64,000 bases of DNA from Massariosphaeria phaeospora (lineage: Eukaryota; Ascomycota; Dothideomycetes; Pleosporales), in NCBI GenBank assembly GCA_011032825.1, contig JAADJZ010000007.1:186001-250000 (forward strand), written 5' to 3'. This document shows positions 8,415 to 17,802 of the stretch, in pieces (within the stretch, counting starts at the first letter, position 1; each line of letters begins with the position of its first letter). The position numbers were made by a program, and so were the translations under genes. The notes beneath the pieces were generated by a model. The model ran no database searches. It was not told where the DNA came from and worked only from the letters and a program-made list of their open reading frames with translations.

Positions 8415-10706
8415 ATGAGCAACAACAAATTGCAAGCAGCGATCCTTGTTGTCTCCGAAACTGCGTCAAGAGACCATTCGACAGACCGATGCATCCCGGT
8501 TTTGAGAGATGTCTTCGACGGTATCGGTAATGGCCAATGGGAAGTAGCTTTCACCGAAATCGTACCAGATAGCGTGCTCGATATCCAGAAGTCGATCCAG
8601 TCATGGGCGGATTGCCAGAAGCCCCTTAATCTGATTGTCACGAGTGGGGGAACTGGCTTTGCTACCAAAGACGTGACCCCAGAGGTATTGTGCCTTCGAC
8701 CTCTTGCAAGCCGCAATTGGGATACATGCTGATGGCTTCAAGGCAGTCTCCCCTCTTCTCGACAGACATGCTCCTGGATTAGTGTAAGACTGACAGTATC
8801 TAAGATCACTTCTACGTACTAATCTCTCTAGCCATGGCATGCTGGCATCCTCATACTCGGTCACGCCATGTCAGTTTCGTCTTTAGTCGCACAGTCCTTT
8901 TGCTCATACCTTCCTCAGTTGCATTGATGGCAAGACCTGTTGCCGGTGTTCGAAAGAAAACACTTGTTCTAACTTTACCGGGCTCGCCGAAAGGTGCCAA
9001 GGAGAATCTGGAATCTGTTCTCAAGCTTTTGCCGCATGCCTGCATCCAAGCAGCCGGTGCCGAATCGAGGCCTTTGCATGCGGGTGGAGTCAAGAAGCTT
9101 GAGGCGGATGCTGGGGTTTCATCTGGTGGAATGGGAGAAGGTATGTTAGAGCTACTTTTCATGTTATACAGTACCACAACTAACCTAATGCTAGTACCTG
9201 GTGGTGAACACTCACATCATCATAGCCATCCTCGACATGATCATTCCCATGGGCACGGCGGTCACTCTGCCCCGAGAGCTCACACGAAACAGGAAGATCG
9301 GCCACAATCAAACGACCCTAGCGCGGGGCCAGCTCGCAGATATCGTTCTTCGCCATATCCAATGCTCGCTGTCATCGATGCTCTCAACTTGATCTCGGAG
9401 AATACTCCAGAGCCAGTTGTACAAAAGGTACCCGTCGACCTGGATCTAAGTGGCGCAGTTTTAGCAAAAGACGTAAAGGCCGCTGAATCTGTGCCCGCGT
9501 TTCGAGCAAGTATCGTCGATGGCTATGCTGTCAAGATGCCACATTCCGGGCGGTTTGCCGGCGGGGTCTATCCCGTGGCGCTCGTGTCTCATGCTCAGCC
9601 CGGGACCGTGAAAGAACTAAAGGAAGGGGAGGTCGCAAGGATTACCACCGGTGCACCCCTACCACCAGGTGCTGATGCGGTAGTTATGGTAGAGGATACG
9701 GTTCTGAAGAGGCAGACTGAAGATGGAGAAGAAGAAAAAGAGGTCGAGATCCTTACTGGTAAGATCCAAGCTGGTGAAAATGTTCGAGAGGTCGGCAGCG
9801 ACGTGAATGAAGGGGACACCATTTTGAAGAAAGGAGAAGGTATCACTGTCGTGGGAGGGGAATTTGGTCTGCTTGCGTCCGTAGGCACTTCGGAAGTTTC
9901 AGTGTATAGAAGACCAGTTATCGGTGTGCTCAGCACAGGGGATGAGATCATTCCACACGACAAACGAGGACCTCTAAGATTAGGAGAAGTCAGAGATACA
10001 AATCGTCCGACACTCCTCACCGCCGTTCGCAGTCATATCTTTGAAGCCGTAGATTTGGGAATAGTCTCCGATAAGTATGTTTCTCCTACCTCAGTATTAA
10101 TTCACATGGCTAACAAATTATAGACCAGGTGCTCTCGAACAGACTTTGCGCGACGCATTCCGTAAGGTCGACGTGATTATAACCAGTGGTGGCGTCTCGA
10201 TGGGCGAGCTCGACCTTCTCAAACCGACCATTGAGCGCTCACTCGGCGGCACAATTCACTTCGGCCGCGTGAACATGAAACCTGGTAAACCAACTACCTT
10301 CGCCACCGTGCCATTAAAGGACGACTCGGGAAAGCGCATCACCAAATCCATCTTCTCTCTGCCTGGCAACCCTGCCTCGGCAGTCGTCTGTTTCCATGTA
10401 TTCGTGCTGCCAAGCCTACACCAGCAAGCTGGAATCAGACCAGTGGGATTGCCTAAGGTGAAGGTTGTGCTAGATGAAGATGTGAGGATGGACCGCCAGA
10501 GGCCGGAGTATCACCGCGCATTTGTTGCTGCTAAAGACGATGGCTTGCTGTATGCGAGTTCTACCGGTGGGCAACGCAGCTCTAGGATTGGTAGTTTCAA
10601 GAGGGCGAACGCTTTACTAGTTATGCCAGCTAGAGATGGGAGTATGAAGAAGGGAGAACGTGTTGATGCGCTACTGATGGGAAAGCTGGGGGAGCTCGCT
10701 CGTTGA
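8415..10706 (+). CDS. cnxE: Molybdopterin adenylyltransferase / molybdenum insertase (gephyrin type)
   Basis: 677 residues from six exons: 8415-8684, 8743-8783, 8832-8869, 8919-9140, 9195-10074 and 10124-10706. The N-terminal MogA-like domain (residues 1-170) adenylylates molybdopterin. It shows LIVTSGGTGFATKDVTPEAV and GMLASSYSVTPFALMARP. The C-terminal MoeA-like domain inserts molybdate. It shows IVDGYAVK, PPGADAVVMVED, REVGSDVNEGD, SGGVSMGELDLL, NMKPGKPTTFAT and LPGNPASAVVCFHV. The G-E domain order matches Aspergillus CnxE and gephyrin, not plant Cnx1. A histidine-rich linker (EHSHHHSHPRHDHSHGHGGH) joins the domains and might bind metal. The product serves nitrate reductase, sulphite oxidase and related enzymes. 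Exon 3 is only 38 nt; reading through its intron gives a false start. Confidence 0.93.
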
Positions 10707-12058
10707 ATGGGTGGATCAAGTCTCTGGATAAAATCGGTCAGACACTGCCGCATATGCAGGTTTGGCCGAGATACAAGTACGATCCGTATAATATGAGGCC
10801 TATCTAAAGCTTAGTTCTTCCTGTTATGGAACTCTTGATATCCCAGCCAGCGACGATTCGAACCGCCCCACTTGATGCCGGCCGCCTCGATATTCCTGGG
10901 AACCCAGTGAGACCGATGTTTCTTAAGATCTCAGGATCACCCTAGACGTGCAAATGAAGTATCCACCATGTACGCGCCCAATGACTATCCTGAGTTACTA
11001 GGTCGTCCTGTCGTCAACAATTACAGGCTCGCATCATCACAGGTCGTCAGATACACTCTCAGCTGTGTCTTCTCCTCCCTTGCGTATATGTAGCCTTTTC
11101 TGCTTTAAGATGTATGTGTAGATGTAATTTCCACATACTTCCTAGCTCCATGACGCGCATTGACGGCCGCGTCGATCCCATGTCCAAGTTGATCGCAGTC
11201 CCTTGCGTTGTGCTACACGTGGCAAGGATGCATCGGCGTGGAGTTGTAGGGCTGTGTTTCTGTGCTGCACAGGCCACCAATCAGATCATCGGGCCGCATC
11301 CATCATGCCTTAGCTTAGCACGGCACCCTCGACTTCACAACACCACGGCGACCCGTAAACTATCTGACCAGGCTGAGCATCACTGTGTGCGCAGTCACTC
11401 CCCAGCAGAGAGACTTGCGCTCTAGCTCACCCAGAAGCTCGCGGAGACGACAACACGACGGACTGTACGAACCCAGCCGTCAGCTACGGACTTGGCACCG
11501 GATTACGATGCCCAGCTCGCACTTTGCGGAAGCCTCGTCCACGTAGCTCGCCCGTGTACAGTCGACAGCGGAGTTGGAGACAGACCTAGAGTAGCCCGTC
11601 TCTCTGTTCCCCAGCTCGTGGTCTACACATCCAGACAAGCGCCCTGTCGTCTGCAGGTGCCCATCCCATTACGGCTGCGGCACCCCGGCACGCGTATCTT
11701 GGTCTGCGGGCCATCGAGTCCGGAGTTTTATCGCTTGTTTCAGACGGCGAATCTGCAGATGGTCTAGCTATGTGAGCTTGTGTGACTGGGGCTGTGGAGT
11801 GGCACCGTCGCACAGGGGAGTACAGTAAGAGCATGAACTAGGCCAACCTTATTCCGTACGGGACTGGCTGCTGAAAAGGTAGGCGGTTGCCCGAGTGGGC
11901 GCCTTTGGATCTCGTTTCCTGACAAGTTCTTTTTTTCCTTTTGCCCTTTCTACTTCGGTAGTTTGCTGGTGGAGTCGTTCGCTACTACATAGATAGATAC
12001 ATTCGTTTGGGTCCGGGACTTCATACGTTTCTCTCGCTTTTTCTTTTCTATCTCTAAT
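10707..12058. other. Long intergenic region and promoter
   Basis: Open frames here (11114-11425, 11492-11767 and others) lack coding character or family features. A GGTTCGAATC match on the minus strand near 10853-10864 does not form a T-stem. A pyrimidine-rich stretch (11930-12058) precedes the ATG at 12059 and looks like a fungal core promoter and 5' UTR. Confidence 0.5.
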
Positions 12059-13041
12059 ATGCGCTCCTTCGTTCTTCTCTCGTCACTGCCTCTTCTCCTT
12101 GGTTCCGTCGCTGCTGCGCAACAGAAATGCTATCATGTCGACGGCACAGAATTGGAAGACAAGTTCGGACCTTGCAATCCGGGCGCTGAGCACAGTGGCT
12201 GCTGCGCGGTAAATGCTCCTGTGGGCGCGGTGGAGATGTGCCTCGACAACGGCTTGTGTATGGCGACAAACAAGGCGTTCATGGGGACGATATGGCAACG
12301 AGGATGTACAGACCCGTCGGGCAAGGACCCACGGTGTCCCAAAATGTGCCCCGACAGTAAGTTCGCCCTCGAAGAGGTGTACAGCGATGGTACGTATTGA
12401 CACTCAAACCAGGGACGAACGACTTCGACGGCCTCAACTCAGTCCCCGCGTGGAACATCCAGATGTGCGACTACGGCACCTACTGCTGCCGCGCCTCAAC
12501 CGACATGAAATCCTGCTGTAACAACTCCACTGCCCCGCACATCACGACCGACTTCATCGGCGCCTTCCAGTTCGCGACCTCGACCGCCGGCCTCCCCACC
12601 ACCACGCCCGCCCCGTCCTTAACCAACACCCTCGACCCGACCCTCGTCTTCGCAACCGCTATCTCGACCGGCATCCCGCTCTCCACCTCCCCGTCCTCGG
12701 CCTCCGCGCCAAACTGCGCGAAAGAAGCCCAGCGCGCCGCGACCGTCGGCGGCGCCGTCGGCGGCATCCTCGGCGCCGCCATCTTCGGCTTGCTCGGCGT
12801 GCTCTACTGGCTGCAGCAGAAGGAAAAACACCAGCGCCGCGTCAAGGAACACTACGAGGCGCAGTTTGCCAACTTCAACAAGCTGCGCGAAGAGGAGGCC
12901 GCGGCGCGCGCGTCGAGGCGGCCGAGTCTGTGGGCCGATGAGGGAGAGGAGGGGGAGGCGAGGGGGGTGGTAGGCGGGGAGGAGAAGCGCGAGGAGGGGT
13001 TTGGCATGCATGTGAAGTATGGGGGGCCGTTGAGCCCGTGA
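12059..13041 (+). CDS. Cysteine-rich single-pass plasma-membrane protein
   Basis: 309 residues from exons 12059-12389 and 12443-13041 (53-nt intron, GTACGT...CAG). Residues 1-20 are a signal peptide (FVLLSSLPLLLGSVAAA). The extracellular part has many cysteines in a conserved fungal pattern (GCCAVNAP, MCLDNGLC, CPKMCPD, MCDYGTYCC, KSCCNNSTAP). A Ser/Thr/Pro-rich stalk likely to be O-mannosylated follows. One membrane span comes next (VGGAVGGILGAAIFGLLGVLYW), then a cytosolic tail with charged EEE and R clusters. This layout is shared with fungal Mid2/Wsc-like wall-stress sensors and with related proteins of unknown role. A sensor role is inference. Codons in the stalk are strongly C-rich at third positions. 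Confidence 0.8.
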
Positions 13042-13353
13042 TGGGCGGAAGAAGAGATGGGAGGGTGCATGTGTATGAGTACCTTTGTAAAGAGAACTGA
13101 TCTGATCTGGTGTGGTTGGTTTGGTTCGATCCGGTCTATCGGGGCGTGATGAGCATTATGGTAACGATGCGTTGATGGGGTAATGACGGGCTGGTGTTTT
13201 TTGATATCCTTGGACGCTGTATAGTATGGTATGTATGTATTATAGTTCGCCCTAGGGGCTGAACCAGCGCGCCGATATCGAGTCGAACTAATATACTTAC
13301 ACAACCACATGTAGTCCATTTGCAAAGCTTATTACTACCGGACTATCTTCGAT
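13042..13353. other. Short convergent intergenic region
   Basis: 3' flanks of the membrane-protein gene and of the D-amino-acid oxidase gene. Nothing else is seen. Confidence 0.5.
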
Positions 13354-14992
13354 CTATAGTTTGGCCTTGTCCTTCACAATCCCCAGCACCAGTTTCTCAG
13401 CCTCCCACGCACTCCCAAAGCCGCTCTGGTATCCGTATCCAGCATGGCCTTGCACGGACAGTCAGTATCACGCAACCACGCATTGCCGGCAAGACGATTA
13501 CAAAAACAACTCACCATAGTTGTGCACCACCCACGCCCCCCCAATCCTCTCCTTCTCCACGCGAATCCCGCCTTTCCGCATCGGCCGCAGCCCAACCCCA
13601 TGCCTGATGACACTCAACTCAGTCACCTTCCCCGTCTTGGGCACCAGCGCCGGACACAGTTCGACCGCACGCTGCATGATGCGCAGCGCAAGATTCGGAT
13701 CTGGCTGCGAGTCCCAGTTGTCGGGCTGCATGCATCCGCCCAGCACGGTGCCGCCGCCAGCTGCGCGCTGCATAATGTACGTGACCTCGCCGGCGCCGTC
13801 GTCAGTGCCGCTGACGGTGAGCATGGCGCCGGGCGTGTTGCGCACCAGCACGGTTTGGCCGCGGCCGGGGTAGACGGTTGTGTCGAGGACGCCGCCGAGA
13901 GTGCGGGCGAGGAGGCCGGTGCAGTTGAGGGTGACGGCGGCGTGGCCTGTGGTGTGGAAGGAGGGCGCTTGCGAGATGTGCGTGAGGGTGCCGCGGATTA
14001 TGGTGACGCCGTTTTTGAGGCATTGGCCCGCGAGCCAGGGGAGGTGAATGGCGGGATTGATGCAGACGCTTGTGAAGGCGGTGCCGGTGGTACAGTATGG
14101 GGGGAGTTCGGATCTGGGCAGGACGCGGAACTGGGCGGTGTTAGTTGTGGGTTGATACATATGTGGGAGTCTAATGAGAAGGAAGTCGATATGTAGGTTG
14201 CATGCTGGAGGATGGAAATCGCTCCGGTTTGATAGATGTCTGGCAGGGACGTTGCAGTATGTAGCTCTTTACGTCGTCCGCTCGTTGATGAGTTTTAGGG
14301 CACAGAGAGCTAGCATTCGTCGTTGCCCAGCCATGAGGACGCGTCCGCTCGAATATACGGGTTGCTGCCTGCTGCTTTTCCGCTGCTAACCTCCAGATAC
14401 CATGTTTGGCGAGAGCAAAGTTGAGGATACGAATCCATCATTGCCCGTATGATAGATTTGCAGGTAATGTTTGAGGGGATATCCAGTCTGAACAGTAATA
14501 ATAGGAGAAGGCGTACATTTGGCATTAGATCCCTAAACCACGCATCTTCCTTCACTAGCTCTTTGAACCAATCCCCGGTAGCAGTGTTCTCGTCCTTCTT
14601 CCGTCCATAGATGAACGTCTCCTGGCAGTGCAGACCGGCCTCGGGCACCTCTCGACAGATCCTATCTAGCTCTTTCCACGTTGCAGTCTCGAATTTCTGC
14701 AAGTTAGAACCTGGCTTCCCCACAGGCATGCTATTGGCGCCGGCCCAAGGACTGGCATATTCGATGTCGTAGTCCCCCGGCATGTGCTTGGCGACAACGG
14801 TGACGTTGAAGTTGTCGTGCCTGGAGAGCACTAGGGCGGTAGTCAGGCCTACCACGCCCGCCCTGCAGCGATGGGTTCAGCAATGCATCCCGTCCGGGAG
14901 TCGACGAGCACGTGCAGATGAGATGTCGTCAAGAGAAGAGGCAATGAATATGACCGGGCTTACCCCACGACCACGATGTTGGTGACGGCCAT
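13354..14992 (-). CDS. FAD-dependent D-amino-acid oxidase, peroxisomal
   Basis: 361 residues from four exons: 14964-14992, 14517-14862, 13515-14130 and 13354-13448. It oxidatively deaminates D-amino acids to keto acids, ammonia and hydrogen peroxide. The dinucleotide fold VVVGAGVVGLTTALVLS opens the protein. Family blocks follow: YASPWAGANSMP, FTSVCINPAIHLPWL, VTLNCTGLLART, VYPGRGQTVLV, RHGVGLRPMRKGGIRVE and the C-terminal VHNYGHAGYGYQSGFGSAWE. It ends in AKL, a type 1 peroxisomal targeting tripeptide. Length matches the family (about 340-370). D-aspartate oxidase is a close alternative. Intron 2 (14131-14516) is 386 nt, far longer than its neighbours; its retention would give a truncated enzyme after 125 shared residues. 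Confidence 0.92.
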
Positions 14993-15883
14993 GTCTGCTG
15001 CTGTGCGGTCAGGCCAGCGGAGAGGTGCGGTTGGCGTGTGTGTCTGCAGATGACGTCCACAGCTGGCTCGTCAACTGTCCACGGCAAGCATGGCCGGCCA
15101 ATCAGCGTGGGGCTCGTCCGGCTGAGGTGGACGCACACCGACACGCGACTGAAAAGCTGGTGTTTACTATTTACCTGCGCTGTCTGCCCAGAAAGGGCCT
15201 TCCAAGGTTGCTCACCGCCGCAGCCTTTGTCTTTGGCCTCGCATCTCGCATTTCACATTCCGCTTGCTCTCGTCCTGCAGCTTCCCGGCTGCTCCAAACT
15301 CGGTGTGAGCGCTCTGCTCCCCCAGCGAGGCTCGTCCAGCGTCACAAGCGGACCTGTTCCGGCGGGCTAGAGGAGCTCTCGCAGGCTCTGGCCCGTGACA
15401 TCACTACCGCCGCCCAAAGTCGGCCCGCCGCCGAAAAGTTTCCTCTTCACGCCGCCGCCGCCGCCGCCGCCGCTGTTGGTATTGTGCGCCTATTCACGGG
15501 CCCGCACGCTGATTGTTGTGCCGCGTGCTGTGGTTTGGTGGAGGCTCCCGCAGCCAGTGTTTGGCTTGGGTCTCTGCTTGACCGGGGTTTGTGCTGGCCT
15601 TGGCGGCGCGCTTGCCCCGATTCGGCGGGCCCTGACCACCCAAGCTCGCTCGCGTCACGAAGTTATCCAGGCCGATTTCCTTCACCGTTGCAACTTGCAC
15701 CCTGCACGCCCGCTCTTCCTCTGCCGCCTGACGGGGCCCGCTGCCTCACTGCCTGCCCCGACGCATCTCTTGTCTGTCTCTGGCCTGCTCTTTTCTCTAT
15801 GCCCGCAGCTCTGCCCCCTCGCACCTTCTATTTTGTCCGCCTACTTCTCCTGTCCCGCAGCCCTTGCACTAGCTGTTCACATT
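14993..15883. other. Divergent promoter region, C/T-rich
   Basis: Separates the oxidase gene (minus) from the OTU gene (plus). Long overlapping open frames reflect the strongly biased C/T and GCC-repeat composition (for example 15452-15473), not genes. It probably holds the 5' UTR of the OTU gene. Confidence 0.5.
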
Positions 15884-17162
15884 ATGGCGCCCCGCAAGTC
15901 CAGGGCCAGCTCGCCTGAGTTCCCCATCCTCGACGCCAATGGCCTGTACGCCAAAGACACCCGCGGCGACGGTGAGTAATTTGCCAGCATTTGTCGCGAA
16001 TTCTGCTGACCGCATCAGGCAACTGTCTTTTCAACGCCTTGTCCGACCAGCTCTATGGCCACCAAGACATGCACGAGATGCTGCGTGCCACCACCATCGT
16101 GCACATGCGGGACAACGCCGACTTCTACCGCCAGTACATGGCCATGAATAGCGTTCGCCGTAATCCCAAACGAAAGACCACGGCTATAGCCACCACCCGC
16201 ATCGACACAACCTACTATTCCGAAGACGAGCTGCAGAAGCAGTTCGACGACCATGTTGAGAAGATGGGCCAGCCCGGCGAGTGGGCCGACAACATGGAGG
16301 TTTCCGCCTTCGCTTCGGCCCTCAATGTCCACGTTCGCCTCTGGCAGGCCGACTACACCTACCTGTTTTCACCACGCGTCTATTACGCCGAAGGCTCGCC
16401 GGAAGAGCTACCGACCATCCATATTGCCTATCATGTAAGTTTTGTCGACTTCCCGCCACCTCTCACTGCACGAACTAACATCACTTACAGGGCTGGGAGC
16501 ACTATTCATCCGTTCGGAACCTGACTGGACCCCACTCCGGCCTTCCATCAGTCAACGTCTTCCCCGAAACCCCGTCAAGGAAACGCCCAAGCCCCAGCAT
16601 AGACGACGATGATGAGGAGCCTATTCGACGCGCCTGCAAGCGTCGTTCACCCCTTCCTCTCTTCGATTCCGACTCCACGCCTGAGTGCACCGAGAGCTCG
16701 TCAGACGAGTCCAATGGGCCCATTCCGTCTCAATCATCACAACTCGACGTGCCTTCCTCTCAGGAGCAAGTGCCCAGACCCCACAAACTGACCATCAAAC
16801 TCCGCGGCCTGAGGACGACCGATCCTGTTGAAAATGCCAAGAGCAGTTTCGCCGCGGGAGAACCAATGACGGCCATCCCTTACTCGCAGCCAACCATCAT
16901 CGACTTGACGGACTGTGATACCATCACTACCGAAGACCTAAAGGCAACCAATACCGAGACCACCAAGCTAGACGCAGAGTCAGCTGACACCGAGCCCGCG
17001 ATCACCAAAGTTCAGCATGCTGCATCTGAGCTAGCCACCGCCGAGCCAGAGAAAGAGTCCGCCTCGGCCGAACCACCAGCAACTACCCCCACCACTACAC
17101 AGCCAGATGGCATCTCTCCCTCCACCAACACCATGACGACCACAACGAAAATAACGACCTGA
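15884..17162 (+). CDS. OTU-domain cysteine protease (deubiquitinase)
   Basis: 391 residues from exons 15884-15971, 16019-16434 and 16491-17162. The OTU fold lies in residues 22-180. The catalytic loop is RGDGNCLFNALSDQLYG, with Asp29 and the nucleophile Cys32. The catalytic histidine is His172 in GWEHYSSVR, right after the second splice junction. The intervening VSAFASALNVHVRLW fits the OTUD3/OTU-family core. The rest, about 200 residues, is disordered and rich in S, T, E and P, with a possible SUMO-interacting-like hydrophobic patch PTIIDLTD. OTU proteases remove ubiquitin chains; chain type and substrates cannot be inferred. It resembles uncharacterised ascomycete OTU proteins of similar size. 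Confidence 0.88.
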
Positions 17163-17802
17163 AGAAACAAGAATCAAGACGACGATACCCCAATACTATT
17201 CACCAATCACGCATCACAACATATGACCTCCCATCATGCATAGCCCAGGCGCATTCTTTCCATTCCCCGTCAGGACCCAGATCCACCTGAACGAAGTTTT
17301 TCCTCTACTTGCATAGCATAACGAGCATGGGCATGGAAACACGCGCATAACATGGACACGGCATTTTTTCCCTTCATTCTCATCTTTTGCATAAGCCACT
17401 TTTTCTTTTTATACCTGGAGCAGGCACCAAAGTGCTTGGGCCTGGAACATTTCCTGGGTTTGTGGCTCCGGCGCGCGGACGGCTTTACTTGTCTTTGATT
17501 TCTTGCGTATATGGCTGGAATCAAGGGTGCGCTTGACTTTTTAGTTAGGATTTCACAACACGTCGTCATTGGCAAGTCGACAGGCTGGCTATTTTGATGG
17601 ACTGTTTTGTTTGGTGGAAAGCATACACTTCAGCCGTGGAGCCCTTTAGCCCATCTTTTAGAATACGACCACCAGAGCATGGCTTTGAATAGTTGCAAGC
17701 CGCATGGAATGATGATTTCACCTCTGTCGCAATGTGAACTTTTCTCATAACACTTTTCTCAAGAATCTACCTACTGCCCATTAACCAACCACACACCCAA
17801 GT
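17163..17802. other. Convergent intergenic region
   Basis: 3' flanks of the OTU gene and the CCA1-TTI2 gene. Short minus frames here have no coding support. Confidence 0.5.

Noticed and set aside
8834..8920. Apparent N-terminus MACWHPHTRS for the MoeA half
   Set aside because: It is the wrong frame of exon 3 plus intron 3 of the CnxE gene; splicing at 8869/8919 restores the conserved GMLASSYSVTPFALMARP.
10850..10875. tRNA B-box-like GGTTCGAATC on the minus strand
   Set aside because: Flanking bases do not form a T-stem, and no A box, acceptor or anticodon arm is present.
15025..15918. 297-codon plus-strand frame before the OTU gene
   Set aside because: C/T- and GCC-biased promoter/5' UTR sequence; translation is low-complexity L/P/S/A and ends inside the OTU first exon in another frame.
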